Origin: Geranomyces variabilis
Taxonomy: Eukaryota; Chytridiomycota; Chytridiomycetes; Spizellomycetales; Powellomycetaceae
Assembly (NCBI GenBank): GCA_027603065.1
Contig: JADGJP010000054.1
Location: 47,342 to 111,341 of the forward strand
Length of the DNA: 64,000 nucleotides
Direction of reading: 5' to 3'
A program made the translations under genes and the position numbers. The notes beneath the pieces were generated by a model. It made no database searches, had not been told where the DNA came from, and saw only the letters and a program-made list of their open reading frames with translations. How positions within the stretch are numbered: the first letter of the stretch is position 1; each line of letters opens with the position of its first letter. Of the stretch, positions 1 through 11,402 are shown piece by piece.

Positions 1-110
1 ATATCCCCCAATATCTGATCCCCGAAACCTCAGATATCCACGGGAGAACGAATCAGATATCCCCCAATATCTGATTCCCGAAGCCTCAAATATTTACGGG
101 AGAGCGAATC
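1..110. repeat. Tandem 56-bp repeat, two units
   Basis: Positions 1-56 and 57-110 are two copies of one AT-rich unit with a handful of substitutions. Both contain the phrase atatcccccaatatctgat. The array may continue beyond the left edge. It lies directly upstream of the secreted-protein gene at 178. Confidence 0.8.
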
Positions 111-177
111 CCCCGGATCATTAAGAACATCGACAAGCTGACCTCCAATACTTCAGAAACGACTCAGGTCTGCGAGG

Positions 178-1810
178 ATGCATGTTTACATCGCGCTCAG
201 GTTCTTTGCCCTGGTCGCGTGGGCGGGGGTCACTTGTGCGCAGATTGCGGTTAGCGGGTTCGCGAGCTCGATCGGGATACCGTTCTCCACGTCGACTGAC
301 GACTCCTATGAGTACATTCCGATTCAAGATTCGTATAGAGTTGCACTTGTGTTTCAAGGTAAGGGGTTATCGGTCGTGCGCCCACGGTTTCTGTCTCGCG
401 CAAAAGTGTGCGCTAATCCCAACAGCCCTGACCCCTGCTGGAACCATCACGTTTACCTCTAGCGACGAGAACAACGCTGTAGTCTCTACAAGCACCGAAA
501 CCGTGACCGCGCTTGTTCAAGGGGTGTTCAACACTCCAACGCTTCCGGCTCCCTCGTCTTGGCCGGCAAACAGGACCCTCGGCGTGACTCACTCATCGGG
601 CATCTCCACGACTAAATCTATTTGGCTCTATGCTCTCTCATCTGGCTCGATTTCCCTGTATGCTCTGCCGTCGCTGATAAGTGCAAAGATCGGCACTGGC
701 GCTTGGGTGAGCGTTCTGAGCCATAGGTATCTGAGTCCCCCGTTCATCGTCGCCCCCGGGGCAACCGTGGATTTCGCCATCGGAAACCTTGTCACCCGGA
801 CCAACCCAGTGGCGCTGGGGACGACTTCTGCGCAAACCCCGACAATTTCGATTACGAACGTCGATACACAGACGCTCGTTCCATCGTCGTTATCCGTAAC
901 CCCAGCTGGAGCCGGTTACTATACGTTCTCGTGGACTATTCCCGCTAGTGGTCGTTTAGATAGACGTGCAGTAGGGGACCAGGTTTGCGATGATCAACCA
1001 GGCGGGCTCATCGGTACCCGAGCTTACCTTTTACGCAACGGGGGCCAATTCCAACTTTTGTGCAAGATGCAATTCTATCATCCAGAAGGCCAAATCACGC
1101 GCGTGCAGAGTGTTTCTCTCATTGATTTATGAACTTACCCCTCGACGACGCTAGCAACGGAAACCACGGCGGCAAACACATTCTTAGTGGGGAGCCCCGC
1201 CGTGACCAGCGTGTGGACGGTCGCAATGACGAGCCTCAGCGCGACCAACCCGACGAAAGCAACCGACAACCTGATCCAGCCCCAGTTCTACCGCGGGCAA
1301 GCGGCGCAGATAAGATGGACCGACAGCACGTCATCATCGCAGACCGACAGTGCCAAATCAGCCCGCCAGGCACTGGCGGCGGGGGTGACAGTCACGCTGC
1401 GTGGACTTACCTCCAACGTCGCCTACGCGGTCGCCGCGAGCGCCTGGTCGTACGTAAACACCGACGACGGGCTCGTGTTCACCGGGAACTTTACGGTCGA
1501 GTGCGGGTACAGCAGCGGGCTGTATCGTCTTTCCGCCTACTACATCGGCGCTCCGCGCTTCTCTGCATCGCCGCTCGAGCCAAAGACGTACGGCCGATAC
1601 AGCGTTGACTTCCCCGGGCCAATCGAGATTGTCGCCAATGCACCCGCTGGACCCATTTGCACGTCGGCGGACGCAGCCGAGGGCTCGGCCGCGACCATTC
1701 CCAATGATGGCTACGTGCTGCCTTTTAGCGCTGGATTCAAGACCCGTGCTGTCTCCCACCCGGTCATAGCCCTGAGCATGCTTGCCGCAATTGCTTGTGC
1801 ACTGTTCTAA
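178..1810 (+). CDS. Secreted, probably GPI-anchored Ser/Thr-rich protein (frames broken)
   Basis: The start at 178 gives a typical signal peptide (MHVYIALRFFALVAWAGVTC, then AQ). A 67-nt intron at 359-425 (gtaagg ... aacag) joins it in frame to a Thr/Ser-rich ectodomain with beta-sandwich-like segments such as YYTFSWTIPAS. The C-terminus, read to the stop at 1808-1810, is a hydrophobic tail (IALSMLAAIACALF) as in GPI-anchor signals. Between about 950 and 1135 the reading frame changes twice: the frame in use before 950 and after 1133 has a stop at 1130, while another frame reads plausibly at 975-1095 (FAMINQAGSSVPELTFYATG). This is either unrecognised introns or frameshift damage. The architecture resembles Kre9/Knh-like or Ser/Thr-rich GPI proteins of fungal walls, but no family was assigned. 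It probably acts at the cell surface. Confidence 0.55.
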
Positions 1811-2450
1811 AAAGGACAAAGCTGCGTTCCGGCTGAGTACCTTCAGAAAAGTACGAGACCCCCAGCCTGCCTTAAGAGTGCAAGACATCGAAGCTGGCTA
1901 ACATCTTTCTAGCGAGATTGACAGAGCTTGACAGGGGTAGGGGACCATTTTATAGCCAGGATTGAGGGCAATTGGGAAGGGACAGCAACAAACTCCGTTT
2001 GTACTTATGTCCGCTGTTTTAATTCAAAACATACTGCTCTTGCCCAATATTTTCCAGCAACATATTTTCCAGCATATCAAAGGACTGGGTCAAAGCTTGA
2101 ATTACCAGCATCACGTTATGCCGGGAAACTCGCCCAGTAATGGGGGGACTCGAACATGGCCAAGGTTTTCGAAAAGATGGGCGCACCCATCTTTTTACAA
2201 GCCACTTCGATCATCACCAGCATTTTTTCTTTAGGTCACGACAGTTGTAAACGCAACGGCGCGCGCTCTTAATGGTAGTTGCGTTTTCAATCAAAAGCGA
2301 CGCAGCCTCGAGAAAGCGGTCTATCACGGACAGCATGTTGACGGTTTTCTTGACATGATGTCTCGTTGTCCCGAACACCAAAACATCACTGCCTCAGCGG
2401 GTGGTTTTGTAATACGGTGCCTTACTTAACTGTAGTTTGTGTGCATAGAG
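1811..2450. other. Intergenic, nothing recognised
   Basis: No convincing coding segment, repeat or RNA was seen here. The sequence is moderately AT-rich between the secreted-protein gene and a gene fragment. Confidence 0.5.
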
Positions 2451-2928
2451 AGGAGAAGACTAGGAGAAGAAGCAGAAGACCAAGCTGTCGAAAGTTCGTC
2501 AGTGACCTCTTTCGTCACAAACACAATCAAATCACGCGGCATTAATCGCTCAGGGATTCCCCTTCAGCTCAGTCAGGTTTGTATGATAAGCCTCCCTTAC
2601 CGGCCTACGAGCCGCCAATAGCGGCGCCCGCGCGACTTTATTTTCTATCTGCTTGCCAAAAGCCACTTACGTCGTGCTGTAGTTTTCTCAGCTGTATAAT
2701 GGCCATCCCAACTTGAAGCAGAGGGAAAACGCTCTGCTAAACAGAAAGATCAAGGTTGTAGGCGATGACGCCAAGGACGAGCGCAAGGCTCTGGCAATCA
2801 ACTTAACTATCAGATGCGGCATACTTCCCGCTGACTGTGCACTGGTCGCTTCAGCGCTCTTCTTTCCCAGACAGGAATATGTGGAACTATTGCGAGACTC
2901 GCAATTTCTCGCAACCAAAGCCATATAA
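2451..2928 (+). CDS. Hypothetical protein, 3' two exons (5' end unknown)
   Basis: Two segments join cleanly across a 115-nt intron at 2577-2691 (caggtttgt ... tttctcag). Exon A ends in RSGIPLQLSQ and exon B starts LYNGHPNLKQRENALL and runs to a stop at 2926-2928. The joined sequence is charged and helix-prone, ending in RDSQFLATKAI. No family was recognised. No ATG fits the upstream exon, so a further 5' exon or a truncated gene is likely. It is tail-to-tail with the GRAM-VASt gene. Confidence 0.4.
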
Positions 2929-3040
2929 AGAATAAATGGGGACAATAATTTAAGAACGTGATGGGAGTGACAGAGTCCACAATTCTACAATGCATGATTC
3001 CACACTGGGCCGCAAGTGCCAAAAAAATAAGCGACGATGC

Positions 3041-6000
3041 TCATAATTGCGGCTGCTGGCCGCGAGGCGTATCGAGAGAATCTAGCGGCAACGCTGGGCC
3101 ATGCGGACTTTGAGATGAGTCCGCCGGCGGAGAGAGCGCGGTCTCCACGGGCAATAACCCTGGCTTGTCCGTCAAATCACCACTACCTGACGAGCTGGAC
3201 GCAGAATGCCGCTCCAGATCCGCTGGTTCGTTGTACGCGGCTGACTGCTGTTGCTTGCGTAGGGAATCTTGCGAAGCCTGCGAAAACTCCGGCTCGTCGA
3301 GAAAGGCGTCCACGCCTCGAACAGCATCCTGGATACGCGCGTTGGCGTCCGTGATCGAGTAAGCAAGGTTTGCCGCTCGCCGATGGGCGGCATTGAGCAA
3401 CGCGTGCATGCGGTCCAGCTTCTCAATTGCTCTCTCCAAATTTCGTGCTCTGAAAGCATCGAAGGGAATGAGATAAGTTAAATGCCTCTGTTCATAATAG
3501 TGTAACATGTACACCTTCACAAACCTAGCCTGAGTGCGCTGCTGTTCTTCAGCGAAAGGAGCGGCTTTAGGGACTACGGGCGGCGCGATCGCCGGCTCTG
3601 CGCCTGACATGCGTTTGCTTGCCACAAGATCCCTCACCCGCTCCAGTCCTGAAATAGTGTGGTCCAGGCGGCGACCGACAGCGACCATCCAGTACATGTT
3701 CAAAGCCGTGATGGCGAGTCCAAGAGTTAGCAATATCGCAAGTGTGGACAGCGCGGCTATCGCTGTCCGTTTTTCGCGCCGGCGGCGCACAGCCGTATCC
3801 GCAGTAGCAGTAGTGTCAGAGCGCGCCGCGTCAGGGCTGGGCGATAAAAAGCCAAAGATTCGGGAGAACAACCCCGACTCAACGCGGGTATTGAGCGAGT
3901 CGGCTGCGCCGCTTTGATGCGTTAAAGATGTGCTCGGGAGCGGATCTGCAGGTGCCGTTTCATTGGTGCCAACAAGCATTGCAGCCTTGCCATCAGGCTG
4001 TGCATTTACGTTCGTAGTGGTGCTCTTGAGCAGCGTTACAAGCTCCGCGCAATAACCTTTCATACCCTCAGCTGTCGCACTTTCAATTTGCGCTGAAATT
4101 GGAACATGTCAGACATAGCCCCAAAATGTCGCCTGAATGACCTCTCTCAACTGCGGGCGCCTACATTTCCACATTAAACGCTTTGTAAAGTCGACTTTGA
4201 CAGTCACTTTCAATCTCGCCTTTCCCGGACCAGCGTGAGTAATACAGTATCGCGTAACCGGCGAGAAAAACTCTCCATACGGCGCTTTTGGTGTCTTAAC
4301 GGTGCATTCAACGACATACGCGTTGTAAGGAATGTACTTTAGGACAATCTGCTTTTCGTACCCGCCAGTCGTTTGCTTCGACAGCATTGGTGGCTTGTAC
4401 GAAACGGTGTAGCTAACGTCCCGCGAGACCGGCTGATTGGTCTGCGGATCAAGCGTCCAAGGGTCAAAGACCACATCGTGCGTATCCCGCCGCTTATGAG
4501 CCTCACGAACGAGCTCGGGACTCGACATGAAAATCTTTGCAAACAAGTCTTCCACATCCATGTCGAGGACCGTGTCGACGGCTCCGTATTCAAGGTGACT
4601 CGAACAGTCGCAGCCCACGGGCGCGACGGGCCGTGCAGGGGTGCTCACAGCTGCTACTGCAAGTGTCACGTTATCGGATGAAGAGCCGCCGATATCTTCA
4701 GAATGGTCTTCAAGAACACGGGCAATCGTCAGGCTGGACGTGTTTTCTTCCGTCCCACCGGCGGCGCGTTTCTGGGATATCCGGCGGAGCAGTTTGCCGC
4801 GTGAACCAGACAGGCACGGAGACGCTTGCTGCGAGCGTGCCGAATGAGCAGCAGCGGGGGCGTATTTCTCACCGTTAAGGAGATGCCCGATGGCCTGCTC
4901 AATGGCCGCAGGGTTCGAATCCGAGCGAACGCGCTCGCCCGGCAACATCTTCTTGATGAATCCAATGCCTGAGGCTATGGTTGTAGAGGCGCGGTTAGGG
5001 CGTGTCAAGCCGCCTGGAACCATCAAGGGCGCAATCGAGTTTGATGACTGCCCGGCCACCGCTAGGTTCGAGATATCCGGCTCGCTGTTGGATCCACGCA
5101 AACGACCCAGCGGCGCAACGAGTTTATCGCAGTCCACCGGCTCGAGCAACTTAGCACGCACTTCCTCCTGCATCTCTGCCGCCTTATCTTCATGCGGCGC
5201 GGTATCTGCGACCGTACCATTTCCGTCCTCGACGTTGACCGGACCTTCGCTTTCGCTCTCGGTATCTTCGTCGTTATAGACAATATACGGAGCGCTGATG
5301 CTTAGTATCGTTGCGCCTCCAACGGGCGAGTGTGAGATTGATCCGTCAGAAGCGTCATGTGGCACGTCAGCATCATGCACTTCGTCAGCGAATGCTGCGG
5401 ATTTCTCCGCTGCGGTCTACATAAATGGGGCGTGTGAGGGATATTGACAGGAAAAGCAGTATGAAACACCGACATAGGGACCTTACAAGCGGGCTGACCA
5501 CATTGCGCCATAAATTCATGATATCCGCATACGCCGAATCTCGCTTTAAAAAAGCCGTAAATACGTACTATGGTGGTCAAGGTGTGAGCGAGCCAAAACA
5601 GATACCCAGTAATGGCGCGCAGCTTGTAATCACGGAGATCAGACGCACCTTGCGGTCGGGGTCCACAGTCATCCGTAACGCATTTGGAAACATTCCTCCC
5701 GAGTTCTTCTTTTCCACTCCTGTAATTTCCGGATAACTCAGAATAATCTTTGCGCTTTTGGTGAAATGCGTGCCCGAAAAGCACAAATGCTGGCTGGTCA
5801 AGAACATCTTGCCGTGCCATAGACCCTCGCGATCTAGCGCACAGGAATAGATGGCCTCCAAATGCTCCTCATCGTGCGCGGATACCTCTGGAAAGGCTTT
5901 GATGAACTTTTTGATGTCGCGAGTTGACACGCTTCCGCCGGCCGCGCGCCGAGCTGGTGACACGCCCGATCGATGTGACTACGTAGGGATTCAATTCCAA

Positions 6001-6621
6001 AACTCAGCAGGTCGACGCAGAAAGAACAAGAAGTGCGAGGGCTGGATCTGGTTCAAGATTTGCATCGCGCTCGCTCACCTCGGTTAAGGTAACAGACGGC
6101 CGTCGGTCAGCCCGAGGAAAAGTAGATGATCCGCCGGGCGACACAGAGGGACTAGGCCGCGGCCAGGTGTTTTTGGACGGATCAGAGGCGACATGCAGTG
6201 TGTTGTCCGCATAAGGGCTAGCCTCTGAGTGAAGCTGCGCTGCCGATATTTGCAACGGCGCTACGTGTTTGGCCTGCCTAGGTAAGGAGCCAGAGTTGGT
6301 CGCCGTTGCGGGTGACGAGTGGTCGTTGCCCGTTGTTGCTGTCTCCACACCAGAAGGATGAGAGGACATTGACTGCGGCCGCAAGCTCATGACACACGCT
6401 TCCTTTATCGCTTCTTTGGCCTTGTGGCCGACCGCGTGCACGGCTTGCGCGGTGGCAAGAAATCCATCCTTTAGAGAGCCGTCGCTTTTCGTCTTGGTTA
6501 CGGTGAGGTGTTTATCAGCTTTGGCGCCGCTCCCACCACCGTGCAGGGCATCTCGCTCGGCATTGCGCTCAGTGACGGCGCCGACGAGTGAGGACGCTAC
6601 CGGCACCGTGTCTTGGCCCAT
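3041..6621 (-). CDS. GRAM-VASt sterol-transfer protein (Lam/Ysp2-like)
   Basis: Multi-exon gene on the minus strand. The N-terminal exon (from ATG at 6619-6621) is low-complexity. The exon below 5963 carries a GRAM domain (FPEVSAHDEEHLEAIYSCAL, then LWHGKMFLTSQHLCFSG). The exon below 5380 has a long acidic linker and then a VASt/START-like domain at about 4570-4110 (YKPPMLSKQTTGGYEKQ, DFTKRLMWKC). An intron ending at 4093 joins it to IESATAEGMKGYCAELVTLL, the usual VASt end. The last exon has one transmembrane helix (ALSTLAILLTLGLAITALNM) and a Ser-rich tail ending at 3041. In yeast this family sits in the ER at plasma-membrane contact sites and moves sterols. Order GRAM, VASt, TM and C-terminal tail match. 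Exact introns near 5650-5400 and 6040-5960 were not resolved. Confidence 0.8.
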
Positions 6622-6974
6622 TTACTTTTTTTTTCACGTAACGCTGACAGAAAAGGGCGACAAAATTTCAGAGGCTTGTATTGGGAGCCTTGGGCTGCAA
6701 TATACTGCGGAGTGTGTAGGCGAGGGCTTGAGCTTTTTGCGGTTCCAGGAGATATCGTTGCTAAGTCTATTGCTCCTGGCGGACGTTGGAATGGGGGCAA
6801 CTGGTTTTGTTCGGTGCTGGCCAAAAAAGAAACAAGCGTCCGGCGCGCGCGTTCCGGCAGTGACATCAGTCATATGGCCATTTCTCCCATTGTTATATCT
6901 GTTTATTTTCTAGTCTCTACTACGATACACATTCGTACGCCAGCATGTTTTTCTAGTTTCTAATTATTTTCTAC

Positions 6975-7243
6975 TCACTTGGTGGCAACTGGCGCAGCCC
7001 CGCCAGTGGTTCCCATCCCCATTGCCGTCTTCAGCGAGTCGTAAATCCACCATTGAAGACCGGTGAGCGTTCCAATCATCAGCGTTTGGCTCCCGTGTCG
7101 CGCGCAATTTGAGCGACGCTCTTGCCCTTGTTATCGGGTTTGGACATGAGCGACACGATCGAATCAGCGGGGTGCGAAACAACCGCGCAGACAACGCCGG
7201 CAAGATAACCGGAGGCAAACGTCACGCCAAGCTGCGTGGTTCG
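6975..7243 (-). pseudogene. Mitochondrial phosphate carrier C-terminal relic
   Basis: The minus strand encodes the third repeat of a mitochondrial phosphate carrier (Mir1/PiC): GVTFASGYLAGVVCAVVSHP, ADSIVSLMSKPDNKGKS, then in another frame MIGTLTGLQWWIYDSLKTAM, MGMGTTGG and a stop at 6975-6977. The frame breaks at the expected gate just before MIGTLTG, where about a dozen residues of the family, including the usual GLGTR-type stretch, are missing. No upstream carrier repeats are present. The signature is specific to phosphate carriers. Interpreted as a truncated, frameshifted copy; a functional gene presumably lies elsewhere. Confidence 0.75.
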
Positions 7244-7320
7244 AAGGACTCCATGTTACCAGAAGCGATCTGTTTCTCCTTTTTGACTGCGATGCAAAGA
7301 CGCTCACTGCGGCAACCTTT

Positions 7321-9452
7321 GTGCAGGTTGGTTTTCACTCCCGAGAACTTTATTTAATAGACACAAGAGCTAACCGATTGTTCTTCCTTTTCTTGATCTT
7401 TATCTTCATACAGTTTTGCGGCCGTGCGTCTGCCCTCCAAGCGCCCCTGTTGGTCATTGTCAGCGACCATGACAACGAAGGCATTCACTTTCATTGTCTG
7501 AAGCAATTGTGGAAGAGGCTTGATCCGCCACTCAACGTCCCCGAACCGACCTCGGAAAGTACAGCCGAGCCCAAGGCCATGCCTCACGTCCCCGATTCGC
7601 CCTCGCAAGCGTCTGAGCCCGAGGCCATGGATCAAATCATGCGTTGCAACACCATGCCTATCGCCATTGATGGTAACGACGATCCAACCGACCCGTGCGC
7701 GGCAGCCTGCGGGACAGACTTTGCAGGAGGGGATCTCCGAATTGAAACGTTCCTGCTAGTGGAAAGTGAGATCATTTCCGACAAGTGGTGGCACTAGTAA
7801 GTCACCGTTGCATGTTGTGGCCCTTCTCCCCGCTAGCGGCGCTTACTAACATGGCGGTCGGTTGTTTTTTTGTTTTTTTGCAAACTTTTACAGCCGATGT
7901 GTTCCCGATGCTCTGTGGAAAGCGTTCAAAGACAAGTACCAGTGTCTTCTCGATCTTTCTGGGTTTCATGCACTCCTGCCGCATCACCGACAACTGCTTG
8001 CAGATGAATTGGATATGCCAATTCAAAAGCCGAGGGGCACATCACGTTCTCTGAAACTGGCCAGGAACCCCAAGCGCGACAGCGGTAGCCAGCCTAGTTC
8101 TCCCGCGTCCGAGGAGGCAGACCGGCGCCCAAGCAAAATGCCACACGGCGCCACGTCTCGCAATCAGCAACTGCCCGGAATCCGCAGAGACACCTTTGCA
8201 AACACTTGCTACCTGGGCACGGTTCTGTGTGTTTTGCATGCAGAGACCTCTTTCCGAGGTATGTCATGGCTGTCGAGAGCTTTTTCCGCAGTGAGCACAC
8301 CTTTAATTAATTTATCTTTTTATAGATAATCTCGTGCATTTGGTTGACAACAGCAGTCTAAACTCACCGCCGCTCCTGGCTAGCGAAGTCTGCAAAATTT
8401 TTGAGAGACGTGAACGCGGAGAACCGGGGAATGTCAATGCGTTTATGTTAGCTACGAAAAAGAAATGAAATAATTTTTACAACAAAAGTATGCAAGAGGT
8501 AAGTTTTATGTTAACGACAAACTTTTGCACTATGCCAAAGGAGATAACCTGTTGTTATTGTTTTTTTTTGATCGGACACGCAGGATCTACAAGAATTTAT
8601 GATCCTGCTCTTGGAAGCGTTTGACGAGGAACTGGAATTTGCAAAAAACACCCCCAGGCAGCCAACGAAACTTTTCCGGTGGGAATATCAGGTGCGTGTT
8701 TCAATGAGGAAACTTTCTGTGCGGCGCTATTTTGCTAGCGCTAACCTCTGCTTTTACCCAGAGCGAGATCAAATGTGGCAGATGCAAAGAGTTGGACCCG
8801 TGGAAAACAGCTGTTGTTTCAGAGATCTTTTTGCCACTGATTGTTCCTCAACGCTCGACGCCAGTACACCTGCAAGACATTGCATTTGCGCACTTTTTGG
8901 TAGGTTCGGTGTTGCCAAGAGATGTTCTGTTTGTATTTCTTTCAAACGCTGACATGTCTGCAGCAGGAAGACGACAACCTCCTGGTCACATGTTCAAATT
9001 GCTGTGATGCAGAAAAGGAAGAGACTACTGCGTGCCGTAAGAAATTCATTATCCTAACATTTCCTGAAGCGCTTATCGTGCATCTGAGACGCTACGGGAT
9101 GGATGGAACCAAAGTCACAACTAGCGTCCAAATTCCGCAGCAATTGGAACTTCCAGGTTGGTTTGTCTGTTGCATTTGACAAAATCACCGTGCTTATCCT
9201 TTGTTTCATTCCTTCAAGTTCCTGGAGCCACCGGCACGACACAAAAATACGCGATCCTCAGGCAAGGCCGTTTGCCAACGTTATGGTACATGTCCCCTAC
9301 GTGTATTAACAAAACTGTCTTTTCCACTCATCAGTAGCATCATTCGTCATCAGGGCGAGACTGCAAAGTCGGGACATTATATGGCGCATATCATTGGGCC
9401 TAATGGGTGGACTACTTATGATGATGTAATTGTTCAACCGGATCGTAGTTGA
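7321..9452 (+). CDS. Ubiquitin-specific protease (USP, peptidase C19)
   Basis: Thiol deubiquitinase spread over at least eight exons. The catalytic Cys box is TFANTCYLGTVLCVL (about 8190-8235). The DLQEFMILLLEAF box follows at 8584. A zinc ribbon uses KCGRC (8773) and CSNCC (8992). The substrate-binding stretch is PEALIVHLRRYG. The His box is SGHYMAHI, with TYDD as the third triad position near 9420; stop at 9450-9452. Introns fixed by frame: 7797-7893, 8259-8325, 8499-8583, 8692-8761, 8900-8966, 9157-9218 and a GC-AG intron at 9262-9334. A further 42- or 48-nt intron ending at 8488 is needed to avoid an in-frame TGA at about 8466. Catalytic core is complete; the zinc-ribbon layout is like the Ubp9/USP12-46 group. 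The first exon and start codon are uncertain; 7321 is only a limit. Confidence 0.8.
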
Positions 9453-9548
9453 CTGCCAGACCACATAAGTTGAGAGGCTGTCCTTCTGATGTATGTGAAA
9501 ATATAAGGGTTAGGGCTTGGTGCGGAGCGACACGAGCGCCACGGATAT

Positions 9549-9671
9549 ATCTGTTCCAGGTAAAACCGTTCTCAGGAAAGGAATTGCGCGCGCGCGTTAG
9601 GACGCAGATCGCTCTGGGCAGGATGCGCAAGGAGTTGGACCGCCTGGTCAAAGCACGCACGGCTGAGCTGC
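9549..9671 (+). repeat. 123-bp copy of a histidine-kinase exon boundary
   Basis: This segment is identical, by eye, to 15940-16062 of the hybrid histidine kinase gene. It includes the intron tail (atctgttccag) and the exon beginning VKPFSGKELRARVRTQ. It ends one base before the stop codon of the receptor gene on the opposite strand. Confidence 0.9.
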
Positions 9672-11398
9672 TTAAAGTCTGTTGAACTCATCGACAGCAT
9701 GTTCAGCATCAGATCCGGAAAGATCCAGTTCCCCAAGTGCCTCGTATGAAGAGGAAGCTCGTGTTGGGCTTCCGGGCCTTTGCTGCTTGACCTGACCTGC
9801 AGTGCTCATGCGCTTTCCCGCTGCTCCTTGAGATACTGCTCGTCGTGTTGCCTCAAGGAACTGCTGAACATCCTTTTTGCGTAGCAGCAATGCCCTCACG
9901 GTATGATGCGCCACACCGCTCGGTGCAGTCCCGCGGGGTTTGAGCGTGTACGTCGGGATCCCGGCTTCCGTGTCCGAACCATATGTTGCGGTTGTCGGCG
10001 GTAAGGATGCTCCCTGACTTGATGTGGTGGATCTTAACGTGGTCGCTGGTGTTGAAGGCACCACGATAAAATGGTTCAGGTAGTACTCGGCAACCAAGTA
10101 AGACCGCAACTGACCGCGTGCAGTCTCGAAAGATGGGTCGAGAGTGAGGAAAATCATCGAATTGAAAAACCCCTGCATAGTCTCATCTGTTAAACACATC
10201 AGATCAAAACGCTGCCTTTGCCTGGAAAAATTCTTACCATAGCCCCGCTCAAGAAATTGGCCGGGGTCAGCAGTTCCGATGAAAAGTGGCCCCGGTATTG
10301 GAGTATGTCACTTGCCATTTGGCACGTGTGAGCTAAGATGGGCACAAGGCAATACCACCTGATTCTGCCGACGACTTTGGCGATCAGCCGCTCAGTCTTG
10401 CTAAATGCCTGACGCCCTGCTCTGGTTGCGGACTCCATGTGTTTTTGCTTTTCAAGGTTACGGCGTCGATGGAAGGAAACATGGAATAGCAGCTACACAG
10501 AGACAAGAGCAGGACCCAATTGAGATTTTCTAAAAGCGCGGAAGAGAAGACCTCTGAAGGTTATGTCGCTTACCGTGCAGCCAAGGCAGAAAACACTAAC
10601 GAGCATGACCCAGCCGAAAAACGAGAGCCACTTACGGACGAAGATAGTATCTTCGTCATTGTCGTATGCAACATACCAGCACTGGCTTCCATCCCATCTG
10701 CTCGGCGAACTCATTAGCAGAAGTTTGTCACCGCATCCCAGCCAAATAGCACTACACTTACCCGAACCAGCCAGAAAATGCCGCAATCAGTGGCACCAGC
10801 AACGCCACAAATATTGACACCGTATAATAAACTTTCTCATAAGGCAGACCGGGCGGAAGTTTGAAAACAAAGACGAGGAGCAAATTCATTCCAATCGAGG
10901 CGGTGACAAAGAGCGAGCCCAGCAGGAACAAGTTGACGGAAAACAGTGCCCCAACGCAAAGACGGTTGTCAGCGGAAGACTCCGGCAAGACAGAAAGAGA
11001 CCACGAGATTGCATGCCCGAGATCGCAAATGGTTCCCATGAATACGAGTCGGAAGCTGACACGTTTAAACTGACCGAAATAGTTCTGAGCAGGGCAGCAG
11101 CGCAGGAAAGGAAAGATCTTCTTCTTACCATGACTGGCTGGAAGCGGTAAATCAGAGCGAAGCAGCAGAGAACGATACTACATAAAATTATAGAAAGCCC
11201 TCCCTGTGGGCCGGTCAGAGAAGCATCCAGCTGTCGGCCCCAGCGGAGCACGCGTCTACTTACTCCAGCCTGGGCGGCATGGGAATATGCCCAAAAGTGG
11301 GGATCAAGGCCCGTGCTGTTCCCATTACTCATTGTCGTAACGTTAGGAAGAATGTGAGCGGACGGAGAAGATGTACGTTTGGAGGCAGTGACCGACAT
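9672..11398 (-). CDS. Seven-transmembrane receptor, fungal GPCR-like
   Basis: Five exons read on the minus strand: 11398-11129, 11084-10762, 10697-10574, 10447-10238 and 10211-9672. They sum to 1467 nt (488 codons plus stop) and stay in frame. The N-terminus has glycosylation sequons (NVT, NGNST). Helices: LSIILCSIVLCCFALIY; VFMGTICDLGHAISWSL; NLFLLGSLFVTASIGMNLLL; TVSIFVALLVPLIAAF; FFGWVMLVSVFCLG; RWYCLVPILAHTCQMASDIL; and LQGFF-like MQGFFNSMIFLTLDP. An aromatic CWYVAYDNDED loop precedes helix five. The layout resembles Git3/cAMP-receptor-like fungal GPCRs, with a long Ser/Thr-rich cytoplasmic tail. The last intron would be only 26 nt (10212-10237), so a frameshift there is the alternative. 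Ligand unknown. Confidence 0.6.
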
Positions 11399-11402
11399 CC
11401 GC

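Noticed and set aside
4905-4930. gggttcgaatccgagcg resembling a tRNA T-arm/B-box
   Set aside because: It lies inside the coding frame of the GRAM-VASt gene and has no A-box or cloverleaf around it.
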